Below, one piece after another: positions 18,501 to 25,714 of a stretch of 42,234 bases of DNA. The first letter of the stretch is position 1. Each line of letters starts with the position of its first letter. The DNA lies in assembly GCA_000434395.1 (NCBI GenBank), contig FR878797.1, forward strand, positions 18,201 to 60,434. Direction: 5' to 3'. The notes beneath the pieces are model-generated. The model searched no databases. It worked only from the letters and a program-made list of their open reading frames with translations, and was not told where the DNA came from. The position numbers were made by a program, and so were the translations under genes. Source of the DNA: Clostridium sp. CAG:568. Its GTDB lineage: Bacteria; Bacillota_I; Bacilli_A; RFN20; CAG-288.

Positions 18501-19316
18501 TGCATCTGTCCAAGATGCAAATGTGCTTTCGAAGATTGATACAACTTCATCGTTCCAAACTCCACCAGTAACAACAAAATCTTCATCTGCTGTAGTTTCA
18601 ACCGTAGAGCTCTCACCAATCTTTACTCCAGTATCCAAAAATTCCCATCTATAATTTTGAGTCCCTAAATATGTAAAGGGAACAACTGTGCTAAATTGTC
18701 CGAAATGCTCAAGCATAGCTTCCTTGACATCATCATTCCACTCTGTGACAGATGAAGAATCAAATGGTTCATCATAATAAGCACGCAATTCAAACAAATT
18801 ATCATCAGTAGGAGAAACGATAACTGTCAAATGATTCTTTTCATTAACTGCTGTGAAGACATTATGAGCAAATACGACTTCATATCCATATTTCTTATAT
18901 GTTTCAATAGCATCTTTTAAGTTAGATGCAACAAATGTATCACCCGTCAATACAACACTGGATAAATAGTCGTCCTCTTTATCATCTTCAACATATTTTC
19001 CTTCAATTTGATTGCTTTTACCAATATAGACGTCAGGAATAACATTTCCACCTAAATGTTCTTGCATCAATTGAATGATTTCTTCATTCCATTGAGTCTC
19101 ACTAGGATCCACATCTCCACTATCTTCATTGGTTCCAGTAGGTGACGATGTAGTCGAATCCTTATCTGTGGGCTTAGAAGAATCTGGTGTAGGCTTTTCA
19201 GTAGTAGAACCACTTCCTGGATTTGATGGTGTAGTAGTGGGCGTATTTCCGCCACAGCTAGTCAACATCAAAGGAAGTAAAAGAATTGAAAACAAAGTAC
19301 TTCTCTTAAATTTCAT
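15573..19316 (-). CDS. Giant nine-repeat surface lipoprotein, copy 3
   Basis: I start it at the ATG at 19316 (1247 residues). AAAGGAGC lies 7 nt upstream, and the protein opens directly with a lipoprotein signal ending LMLTSC (Cys 21); the in-frame ATG at 19364 overlaps the predicted promoter. A linker rich in Thr, Ser, Pro and Asp leads to nine repeats of about 130 residues from residue 76. Cores include LPYVYLGT, VPYIYLGT and IPYVYLGA. Repeat 5 again has MPFFDVG and repeat 8 again lacks the core (IPSFLYF). The last unit ends without the LTAFDKA tail of copy 1. Its linker differs most from the other two, so it is the most distant paralogue. It should sit on the outer membrane face; function is unknown. 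Confidence 0.9.
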   Translation of the reverse strand: MKFKRSTLFSILLLPLMLTSCGGNTPTTTPSNPGSGSTTEKPTPDSSKPTDKDSTTSSPTGTNEDSGDVDPSETQWNEEIIQLMQEHLGGNVIPDVYIGKSNQIEGKYVEDDKEDDYLSSVVLTGDTFVASNLKDAIETYKKYGYEVVFAHNVFTAVNEKNHLTVIVSPTDDNLFELRAYYDEPFDSSSVTEWNDDVKEAMLEHFGQFSTVVPFTYLGTQNYRWEFLDTGVKIGESSTVETTADEDFVVTGGVWNDEVVSIFESTFASWTDATKEDDPVTTKRASYTTDNASTFTATLEEKNNKAQLSVEFNEKFDAKNQTAWPEAVKTKFNASFGDLEIPYVYLGATYPRVDATNTNSARVTVLGKHWDDSILTSAKASFEADGWTSEAVEEGSNSAKFSKAVNGQTITVSITKMQDANGTPRLSIMKSEEYNADTFTAWPEAIKTKFEDMFEDTLDDTLPKVYIGTANPSINGDMTTPNEMDGSKVTSYGQLIIDGGHFDQRLLSEFDTKFNEESGWIVANEDHDAYGSGYNDDKSAVYRVALKKVGNEVYKVSLFSLYEDTSVSLDKTAFLEITKSVDVNVSTQWSAEAEKTFENVLGTDFEMPFFDVGSNSGEASITDYNGELKINFSYTRGTLSTGIWKVYQALKADGWTFAKLGHNMYRTELNANCDFDYIFASKKVDDDKTVVIKVESNSNGYMYGTVAAQEKYNKSKAAFDWTSDITSEISTKYGLTLPYVYLGTTSPYFTYDEGRDGNEIMCIWGNAKNDQILADARTAFTAAGYTIDESSSSSEELVAKYTNTHNDGLTADLDLSEDRPVLKLSFVEGFDPTAGTEWTAPIKTAFSSYLTGENAVPYIYLGTIAPTVSASKNQYKVTDSTTGAETLMNSDTKSVSVIGENWKDEVLDLAKQKLDADTTDGGWHAELTQIESGWNTVSAVTAYKALGNNKYLRLKIYKNGNDKIEMDVFFDTENTHSYNENPTNWSSIKYGGYTATQYLEDRFGITGAADIPSFLYFTENDSSVSSTSIDVSRVSNRRVSFNNYYTELTSYSIYKSMETLTSKGFAVTLNPFAQGSLPGFTATKTTDNGDFVIDFKPGDGDMSLDDDGYLKYGISHGFKVYIYNYEKFDDSKTDWDSDIKNAMSSNLNGYVLPYFDLGATWNDTLKSSFSSNKLTITAYNYSEAEFDKAYTALKNGGWDISYSYLVKDGTIYKGLNGKYEHEGKTFVLDMTPNISGFVKNVTLTIQII

Positions 19317-19336
19317 AAACAAAGCTCCTTTCGCTA

Positions 19337-19353
19337 ATTCACGGGTCGTGAAT
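19337..19353. promoter_or_regulatory. Perfect inverted repeat (operator candidate) of lipoprotein copy 3
   Basis: ATTCACGGGTCGTGAAT is a 7-3-7 perfect inverted repeat that starts 1 nt past the -10 box and covers the predicted transcription start. That is a classic repressor position. It lies where copy 1 has its GCTC/GAGC hairpin but has a different sequence. Confidence 0.55.
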
Positions 19354-19354
19354 G

Positions 19355-19382
19355 AGTATAACACAATTCAAACTAACAGCAA
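19355..19382 (-). promoter_or_regulatory. Promoter of lipoprotein copy 3
   Basis: On the minus strand -35 TTGCTG (19377-19382), a 16-nt spacer and -10 TATACT (19355-19360) lie about 40 nt upstream of the chosen ATG. Confidence 0.6.
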
Positions 19383-19483
19383 AAAAATAATAATTAAAAT
19401 AACGTAAAACTTAAAGCATCCAAGCTTTAGGTAACTTTATTTAGAATACTTATATAGCATAAGAAAGTCTAAGCTATAGTTAT

Positions 19484-19512
19484 TTGCTAGTTATTTCACG
19501 TTAGTATATAAT
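19484..19512 (+). promoter_or_regulatory. Promoter of the sugar transferase gene
   Basis: TTGCTA (19484-19489), 17 nt, then TATAAT (19507-19512). The ATG is 28 nt downstream, with AAGAAGG as ribosome-binding site. Confidence 0.7.
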
Positions 19513-19539
19513 TGCACATATTCACAAGAAGGTTTTTAT

Positions 19540-21165
19540 ATGGAATCACAAGAACCAAAACCAAAAAAAGATATAGGATTAACAACTATAGAATTGGAAA
19601 TTCCTGAAACTTACATAGATGATGATAACTTTTTCTCAAAGTCTATTTCTTGGAAGAGAAGATTGAAAATTGTTGAAAAAGTTTTGATTATATTCATGGC
19701 TATCATCGCAATTCCTTTATCAGCATATATAGCTTCATGGATTGATGTTGCTCAAGGAGGAATGGTGGCAGCACCATTAAGATTCAATCCTTTCTCGAAA
19801 GAATTGTGGTCGATAACAATATTACCATATATCTTATCATTCATCATTTTGATAGCATGTGAATTCTTCTTCAAAAACATCTCACTCACAAAAGGTGTTC
19901 TAAAAACGACATGCTATTCACTAATATTATCAGTCCTAATAAACGTCACCACATTTACTTTGTGTACTGCGTTTAGACAAGCAATAATCAATTCTGAATC
20001 AAATCTATATTATGCATATATTGCAATGGGTGCTATAGATGGATGTGTCTATACATTCATACTCTTAATCATAAGGATAATTTTAAAAGTAATAAACAAA
20101 TCAAACAAGAAAAGAGTGATCATAGTCGGACCTAAGGAAGATGCTCAAATATTGAGCAAGAAGATGATTAAAGAAAACAAAAAGCAATGTACTATCAGAT
20201 ATGTTTTCTATGAAGTAGATGGTCAAATATCCGATGATATATATACTAAAGTTAAAAAAGTGAATACGATTATCTTATTAGATAGTCTTACGGCCAAGAA
20301 TAAACAAGCCTTGCTTCTTTATTTCTCTTCTTGCAAGAACAAAGATATCTTCGTATGTTCTTCATACTTTGACATAGTCTTCTTAGATGGAACACTCACA
20401 CATGTAAATGAAAAGATGGCATTTGAACAAAGGCCTTTATATATCGATTCTGTAGAAGCTTTTGTTAAACGTGCTTTCGATATAATCGTTTCCTTGATAG
20501 CTCTCATTTGTTTGTCTCCTATTATGTTGTTGACGGCTTTGCTTGTAAAATGTCAAGATGGAGGTCCTGTCTTTTATAAACAGACCAGATTAACAAAAGG
20601 ATTAAAACCATTTGAGATATATAAATTTAGATCGATGAGAGTAGATGCTGAAAAGATTGGTGGTGCACAATTAGCTAGCGAAAACGATCCAAGAATAACT
20701 AAGATTGGAAGAATAATACGTGCTACAAGAATCGACGAGCTTCCTCAAATAATAAACATTCTTAAAGGCGATATGTCTTGGGTAGGACCTCGTCCTGAGA
20801 GACCTGAATTTGTTTATGGCTTTATTAGAACCAATCCATTATACAGATATAGATACAATGTCAAAGCTGGACTCACTGGACTTCAACAAGTCTCTGCAAC
20901 TTACCACACATCATTTGAAGACAAACTTAAATACGACTTATATTACATCCAAAATCAAAGCACTATATATGATTTAATAATCATATTTAGAACTGTTGGA
21001 GTAGTTTTCCAAAAGAGCATGGCTGAAGGTGCCGACCCCGAAGAGATGGCACTCCCTATGGAAGATTTCTTGGATGAGCAAGATTATACATTCAAGGATC
21101 ACGGTAGTTATTTATCCATTTTCAAAAATGAAGAAGTGGAAAAGCAACAAAAGAAGAATAAATAA
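19540..21165 (+). CDS. Polyprenyl-phosphate sugar-1-phosphate transferase
   Basis: This is a 541-residue membrane protein. The N-terminal half has about four membrane helices (roughly residues 47-66, 88-108, 120-142, 155-178) and then a cytoplasmic nucleotide-binding-like segment starting KKRVIIVGPKED. From about residue 307 it has the bacterial sugar-transferase domain: KRAFDII, a membrane helix, GGPVFYKQTR, KFRSMRVDAE near 363, and DELPQ...GDMSWVGPRPE near 397-418. Members of this family transfer a sugar phosphate from a nucleotide sugar to undecaprenyl phosphate, the first step of exopolysaccharide or surface-glycan synthesis. No other glycan genes are nearby, and it has its own promoter and terminator. 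The donor sugar cannot be told. Confidence 0.9.
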   Translation: MESQEPKPKKDIGLTTIELEIPETYIDDDNFFSKSISWKRRLKIVEKVLIIFMAIIAIPLSAYIASWIDVAQGGMVAAPLRFNPFSKELWSITILPYILSFIILIACEFFFKNISLTKGVLKTTCYSLILSVLINVTTFTLCTAFRQAIINSESNLYYAYIAMGAIDGCVYTFILLIIRIILKVINKSNKKRVIIVGPKEDAQILSKKMIKENKKQCTIRYVFYEVDGQISDDIYTKVKKVNTIILLDSLTAKNKQALLLYFSSCKNKDIFVCSSYFDIVFLDGTLTHVNEKMAFEQRPLYIDSVEAFVKRAFDIIVSLIALICLSPIMLLTALLVKCQDGGPVFYKQTRLTKGLKPFEIYKFRSMRVDAEKIGGAQLASENDPRITKIGRIIRATRIDELPQIINILKGDMSWVGPRPERPEFVYGFIRTNPLYRYRYNVKAGLTGLQQVSATYHTSFEDKLKYDLYYIQNQSTIYDLIIIFRTVGVVFQKSMAEGADPEEMALPMEDFLDEQDYTFKDHGSYLSIFKNEEVEKQQKKNK

Positions 21166-21171
21166 GACATT

Positions 21172-21200
21172 AAATAGCATTAGGATTAATGCTATTTTTT
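21172..21200 (+). terminator. Terminator of the sugar transferase gene
   Basis: AATAGCATTA and TAATGCTATT form a perfect 10-bp stem with loop GGAT, followed by TTTT. It starts 8 nt past the stop codon. Confidence 0.85.
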
Positions 21201-21253
21201 AATGTTGCTCGTTTTATCATTAGCCAAAAACAAAAAAGCAATTTGTTTTAACC

Positions 21254-21285
21254 AACAAAAAAACTCACTATCTTTCGATGGTGAG
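21254..21285 (-). terminator. Terminator of pepT
   Basis: CTCACTATC pairs with GATGGTGAG (one T-G pair) around loop TTTC. A run of seven T follows on the minus strand. It lies about 20 nt past the pepT stop. Confidence 0.85.
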
Positions 21286-21304
21286 CAATTAATGTTTATA
21301 TAGA

Positions 21305-22510
21305 TTAGTCCTTGAACATTTGGGCTAAAATCTTAGAAGTCATAGCCATCTGATCGGCATCGACATATTCCATTCTTCCATGAGGATTGAAGTCCCCATC
21401 TCCGATATTAGGAGTAGGAAGTCCCATGAAAGAAAGCTGGGATCCTGTAGTTCCACCACGAACGGCAACAAATGAATAAGGAACATTCAAAGCCTTGAAT
21501 GCATTTGTTATAAGCTCGATGGATTCAGGGCATTCATTAATCTTTTCAATCATATTGTGATATGTATCAACTACTGTCACAGTAACTCTTCCTTCACCAT
21601 ACTTTTCATTGAGAATATCACCGGCATGCTTAGCAATCTCAGCCATATGCATAGCCTTAGAAAGATCATGATCACGAATAATATATTCCATTGTTGCATG
21701 CTCTTCTGAGCAAGTCATATTGCAAAGATGATAGAATCCTTCTCTTTCTTCAGTAAATTCAGGTCTTTGGAACCAAGGTAAAGATCTGTCGAATTCAATA
21801 GCTAGCATATTGGCATTTATCAGTCTATTCTTACTAGCACCTGGATGAATATTGAATCCTTTGATATCTACATGCATAGCTAAGGCGTTGAATGTCTCTA
21901 TGTTTATTTCTTCTAAATCTTCACCATCGACTGTGATTCCAAACTTGGCTTTGACTTTATCCATTGATACATGTTTAGCATCCTCACCTGTCTCTTCATC
22001 AGTGGTGAAATGAATTTCCAAAGTTCTATGCTTGCAACGATGATTAGGGAGTTTTTCAAGGAAATCCATGACAGCTGAGCACCCAGCCTTATCATCACCG
22101 CCTAATAAAGTTGTTCCATCAGGAATAATCAATTGATGTCCGATAGACTTCTTCAAGTAAGGATAATCTTTGGCATGAAGGACAACACCATGTCCAAAGT
22201 CGATATCGCCACCTTCATACTTGATAACTCTAGGCTTTATATCACTTCCCTTAGCAGCAGGTGAAGTATCCATATGACAAAACAAAGCTACTCTAGGAAG
22301 AGTTTCTTCCTCTGAAGGTTTAAACACAGCACGAACAACACCATAGCCATTAATATCCAATTCATCAGGCTTAAAAGTCTTCAATTCTTTATAAATTACT
22401 TCTTTACCAAAAGCATATTGTCTATCAGTAGAGGCTTTCCCTGGTCTAATCGTCTCAGATGAAGTTGTATCAAAACTGACATACTTCTTAAATCTTTCAA
22501 TAATATCCAT
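21305..22510 (-). CDS. pepT: Peptidase T (tripeptide aminopeptidase)
   Basis: This 401-residue M20-family metallopeptidase should release the N-terminal residue of tripeptides in the cytoplasm. The dizinc site is visible: CHMDTSPA with His79 and Asp81, LGGDDKAG with the bridging Asp near 139-140, the TTDEETG pair of Glu near 172-173, and a late His in FNPHGRMEY. The dimerisation-domain motif HPGASKNRLINA is near 222. Length is normal for PepT. A good AGGAG precedes the ATG and a strong terminator follows, so it is probably transcribed alone. It would recycle imported or degraded peptides. Confidence 0.95.
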   Translation of the reverse strand: MDIIERFKKYVSFDTTSSETIRPGKASTDRQYAFGKEVIYKELKTFKPDELDINGYGVVRAVFKPSEEETLPRVALFCHMDTSPAAKGSDIKPRVIKYEGGDIDFGHGVVLHAKDYPYLKKSIGHQLIIPDGTTLLGGDDKAGCSAVMDFLEKLPNHRCKHRTLEIHFTTDEETGEDAKHVSMDKVKAKFGITVDGEDLEEINIETFNALAMHVDIKGFNIHPGASKNRLINANMLAIEFDRSLPWFQRPEFTEEREGFYHLCNMTCSEEHATMEYIIRDHDLSKAMHMAEIAKHAGDILNEKYGEGRVTVTVVDTYHNMIEKINECPESIELITNAFKALNVPYSFVAVRGGTTGSQLSFMGLPTPNIGDGDFNPHGRMEYVDADQMAMTSKILAQMFKD

Positions 22511-22573
22511 TTTATTCTCCTAATAACTCCATATAGAATAAAACAAATTAAATCATTTTATTTCGGTAATAGT

Positions 22574-24772
22574 CTATTTCTTCTTTCTTTTAACTAATAA
22601 TATAGATAAAAGAATAATAAAGAATACAAATAAAGCTAATATAAAAATGATAAAAAATACATTCTCATATGTATATACAGCTAATGGAGAATTAATATGA
22701 TCATAAAATGGAATTTGAGGTTCCTTTGAATAATAATAAAATCCATCAGGTCTTGTCGATCCATACATATCGATCATCAATATATAATTTGAAAGATTAA
22801 CAAAACATGAATAATAAAGAATGATAGAAAGCAACAAAGAAATAACGAGTGGAATCATGTAAATCATTAAGTAATTGTATATATATTTCTTCGTGGATAG
22901 TCCGTTGTATTTATAAAACTCAAAAATGCTGATAGACCATTTCTTTAATCCTTTAAGACTGAAAAATAAATAGATGATAAAAACAATAACAAATCCTACA
23001 AATAAATATAAAAACAATAAGAATTTATTTGATTCTACAGATGATGAAAACTTTATTAAATCTGCTTTGAATGATAAATGATTGCCTAATCCATTATCCA
23101 CCAATGTTTTCATTGTCTTTTTGTCCGCAACTAATGAATAATTAAATTTATTAAAAAATGGCATTTCTTTTCTTGTCACTTGAGAAAGTAAATTTCTAAA
23201 TACATCAGGAGAAATAACATTATCATTTGAACTTGAATCTGTTGTTTTAATTTTATAAATAATTTCTTTCTCAGAAAGCAATTCAACTTCAGTGTCTTCT
23301 TTTAAACCTTTTAATGCTAAATAATTTCTTTTACTAGGATCTACTATGAATGGATTACCATATCCATTATTAGAATAATAAATCTTTGAGTCTTTAATTG
23401 TAAAATTGACAGGCAAATATAGATTGCCCCGTTGTAAAGACAAAGATGAAAATCCATCATTTAAGAAATTCTTAAAGATATCATTAGAAACTACTATTAA
23501 AGACTTTTCTGATTCATATCCTTCAAAGATCGACTTAGCTATATAAAAATCCGGACAATTATAATCAGATAATTCTTCTTTCTTCATCATATTACCATCA
23601 AAATAGAATTCATTGTTCGACAGTATGTTATTACTGCCGTCTTTATAATAAATACAATCATTCTCAATCCTATCATCATTAATCGACATTAAAATAATGT
23701 CATGCAATTTAGTATATCCTACATTATCTTCAACAATGTTTTCTGACACTTTGAATGTTATACATTCGGATAAATAGTCATCATCGATCATATCAATTAT
23801 TTTCTCATCAAAAGGATATGCATCTGCTGAATTAATACGATGATATACGAACGGATCTTGCATCAAAGTATCACCTGAATATATTTTGTTTTCTGCATTA
23901 GTACTTGTAAAACTAATAGTTAATCCGAAGAAGATAAAAATGCATAGTATTAGTAATGATTTAATCACAAAATCCAATTTAAAATTTAGTAAATAAGATT
24001 TTAAAAGGCTAAAAGAACTAATTTTTCCTTTATTTTTATAAGCAATAGGAATTGATATTTTTTCATTTTTATTAGAATTAATTTCAACTCTATCATCAAT
24101 AAAATTAATACTAGTATCAGGCGTGATATCATTTAATGTATCGGAATGATCAACAATAATAACTAGATTGTTTTTAGATAATTGCAAAAGCTTTTTCTTT
24201 AAAATAAGTCTACTTTCTTTTTCTATAGAGCTGAATGGTTCATCTAAAATGTAGATGAATTGTTTTGCTGATAAGCAAGATATTATTTCTGCTTTTTGTC
24301 TTTCACCACCACTTAATTCCAATATCTTTTTATTTTCCAATCCATCAAATTTAAAATCTTTAATTAATTCATCGGCCATCTTCAATTCTTCTTTAGATTT
24401 ATTTAGAATTTTAAAATTTTCTTTTAATGAATATTCATAAATAAGAGATGATTTTTGCCCAGCATAAGAGCAAAAACTAAATACATATTCTCTTCTTTTT
24501 GAAGAAGGCATTTCATATATATCTTTATTAAACAAAAAAACTTTTCCTTTATCGGGTCTTCTTAAACCTAGCAAAATATCAATTAAAGTGCTTTTCCCAC
24601 ACCCGCTTTTTCCTTTAATAACACATAATCCTTTACTAAGAGAAAAAGATAAATCCTTTAAAATTTGCCTATCATCGAATTTAACACATAAATCTATTAT
24701 GTTATACGAGTAATCCATATTTTTATTATAAATATCTTTTTTTATTTTTGAATAGGTATCACATTTTAACAT
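22574..24772 (-). CDS. Single-chain ABC transporter (ATPase fused to FtsX/MacB-like permease)
   Basis: This 732-residue protein starts with an ABC ATPase domain: Walker A GKSGCGKST at 54-62, signature LSGGE at 153-157, Walker B YILDEP at 174-179 and a switch His in IVDHSD. A membrane helix near 266-286 follows, then a long extracytoplasmic domain (about 290-585), then three C-terminal helices. This is the MacB order, associated with export or extrusion of peptides and other envelope substrates. The first ATG (24772) and the in-frame ATG at 24718 both lack a clear ribosome-binding site; the second would trim 18 residues not needed by the ATPase fold. It is transcribed away from the secreted-protein/ABC pair at 24839-27625. 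The substrate is unknown. Confidence 0.85.
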   Translation of the reverse strand: MLKCDTYSKIKKDIYNKNMDYSYNIIDLCVKFDDRQILKDLSFSLSKGLCVIKGKSGCGKSTLIDILLGLRRPDKGKVFLFNKDIYEMPSSKRREYVFSFCSYAGQKSSLIYEYSLKENFKILNKSKEELKMADELIKDFKFDGLENKKILELSGGERQKAEIISCLSAKQFIYILDEPFSSIEKESRLILKKKLLQLSKNNLVIIVDHSDTLNDITPDTSINFIDDRVEINSNKNEKISIPIAYKNKGKISSFSLLKSYLLNFKLDFVIKSLLILCIFIFFGLTISFTSTNAENKIYSGDTLMQDPFVYHRINSADAYPFDEKIIDMIDDDYLSECITFKVSENIVEDNVGYTKLHDIILMSINDDRIENDCIYYKDGSNNILSNNEFYFDGNMMKKEELSDYNCPDFYIAKSIFEGYESEKSLIVVSNDIFKNFLNDGFSSLSLQRGNLYLPVNFTIKDSKIYYSNNGYGNPFIVDPSKRNYLALKGLKEDTEVELLSEKEIIYKIKTTDSSSNDNVISPDVFRNLLSQVTRKEMPFFNKFNYSLVADKKTMKTLVDNGLGNHLSFKADLIKFSSSVESNKFLLFLYLFVGFVIVFIIYLFFSLKGLKKWSISIFEFYKYNGLSTKKYIYNYLMIYMIPLVISLLLSIILYYSCFVNLSNYILMIDMYGSTRPDGFYYYSKEPQIPFYDHINSPLAVYTYENVFFIIFILALFVFFIILLSILLVKRKKK

Positions 24773-24781
24773 AAATGTATC

Positions 24782-24810
24782 TTGAATTGATAAAATTATG
24801 CTAGTATATT
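24782..24810 (+). promoter_or_regulatory. Promoter of the secreted-protein/ABC unit
   Basis: TTGAAT (24782-24787), 17 nt, TATATT (24805-24810). AAGGGG (24825-24830) then sets the ATG at 24839. Confidence 0.65.
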
Positions 24811-24838
24811 ATGAGCGTAATTAAAAGGGGATTGAAAT

Positions 24839-25234
24839 ATGAAAAAACTTTTCTTTTTGTTAATTTTGCCGATAATTTCTCTGACTAATACTTTTAATGC
24901 ATATGCAATTAAAAATATAGAATTAAATAAAAAAGAAGCTAATTCTTCTTTGAATTCCAGCGAATTTAAATTGTTTTCTGATTTTGATACTCATTACAAT
25001 AATTCTTCCAAGACATGTTATTACTACTACGATACAAAAGTATACTATGCCGATTTTACAAGTAATTCTGACTTAATGCTAATTGAAACACATACTGTAT
25101 TTGTGCCCGGAAATGTAGCATATGATAATGGAGATAAAACGTATGATTCTGTTCATCATTTAAAAAATGGTTATGTCCATATCACCCCTAAAAAATACAG
25201 CAAGGAAATGATAAGTCTTCTTCCTTCGACGTAA
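24839..25234 (+). CDS. Secreted protein, N-terminal part of a frameshifted gene
   Basis: This 131-codon frame has a strong promoter and ribosome-binding site. It begins with a Sec signal peptide (MKKLFFLLILPIISL, cleavage likely after NAYA near residue 23). The mature part is Ser/Asn/Tyr-rich, with a CYYYYDTKVYY stretch. It stops at TAA 25232-25234, but coding continues in the -1 frame from within 25187-25232, so the two frames together make one protein of about 290 residues. Loss of one base in the A-run near 25185-25190 or the GGAAA stretch near 25203 would explain it, as would a sequencing error or -1 slippage. I do not recognise the family. Confidence 0.65.
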   Translation: MKKLFFLLILPIISLTNTFNAYAIKNIELNKKEANSSLNSSEFKLFSDFDTHYNNSSKTCYYYYDTKVYYADFTSNSDLMLIETHTVFVPGNVAYDNGDKTYDSVHHLKNGYVHITPKKYSKEMISLLPST

Positions 25235-25710
25235 AAGCAGCTTGGCCTCAAAGTTCGACATCTGAAATATCAGTAACAACATCATTTGGTGGGCAATATA
25301 ATTTTGGTAATGGATTCTCAGGGGGCTTTAATATGGGAGAAGGGGCTTATATCGAAGGAAATAGAAGCTATGGACTAAGCCTTTCTTTTCAAAAATCAAC
25401 AACAATTACAACATCAGACCCTCAATTCTCACAGCTAAAAAGTCCATCAAATACAAATGAAGAGCAATTTAGCTTTGAATACCATGTCGAAGGAACTGTA
25501 AGTTATCATTTAACATCATATGTCCTACTTGAAATGAAAAAAGATGGAGTTGGATTCAACAAAGAAAGCTTAGCATACGATGTCAGCGTATATTTGAGAA
25601 CAGTATCATGGCACAACACTTGGTGGGAAGGACATGACGAAATACAAGATACATTAACTCACTATTGTAATCTTGGATACTATCCTCAAAATCCAAAAGT
25701 GATTTATTAG
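25188..25710 (+). CDS. C-terminal part of the frameshifted secreted protein
   Basis: The frame opens just after a TAA at 25185-25187 and runs to TAG at 25708-25710. It carries SSSFDVKAAWPQSS, then a Gly/Phe/Asn-rich GGQYNFGNGFSGGFNMGEGA. Alternating beta-strand-like Ser/Thr segments follow, and the tail is aromatic (WHNTWWEGHDE, HYCNLGYYPQNP). The join with the upstream signal-peptide frame is natural. If used alone, an ATG at 25333 has AGGGGG 7 nt upstream, but that product would have no signal peptide. It ends 4 nt before the ABC fusion gene, so the two are coupled. The beta-rich composition suggests an extracellular protein; toxin, bacteriocin-like or envelope roles are all open. Confidence 0.6.
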
Positions 25711-25714
25711 TAAT

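Noticed and set aside
7295..19316. CRISPR or DNA-level tandem repeat explanation for the lipoprotein region
   Set aside because: The repeats are at protein level, about 390 bp long and strongly diverged; no short identical repeats with spacers are present.
24839..25710. Lactococcin 972-type bacteriocin as identity of the secreted protein
   Set aside because: Size and motifs differ (about 290 residues against about 100, and no clear terminal signature); only the signal peptide plus ABC context is similar.
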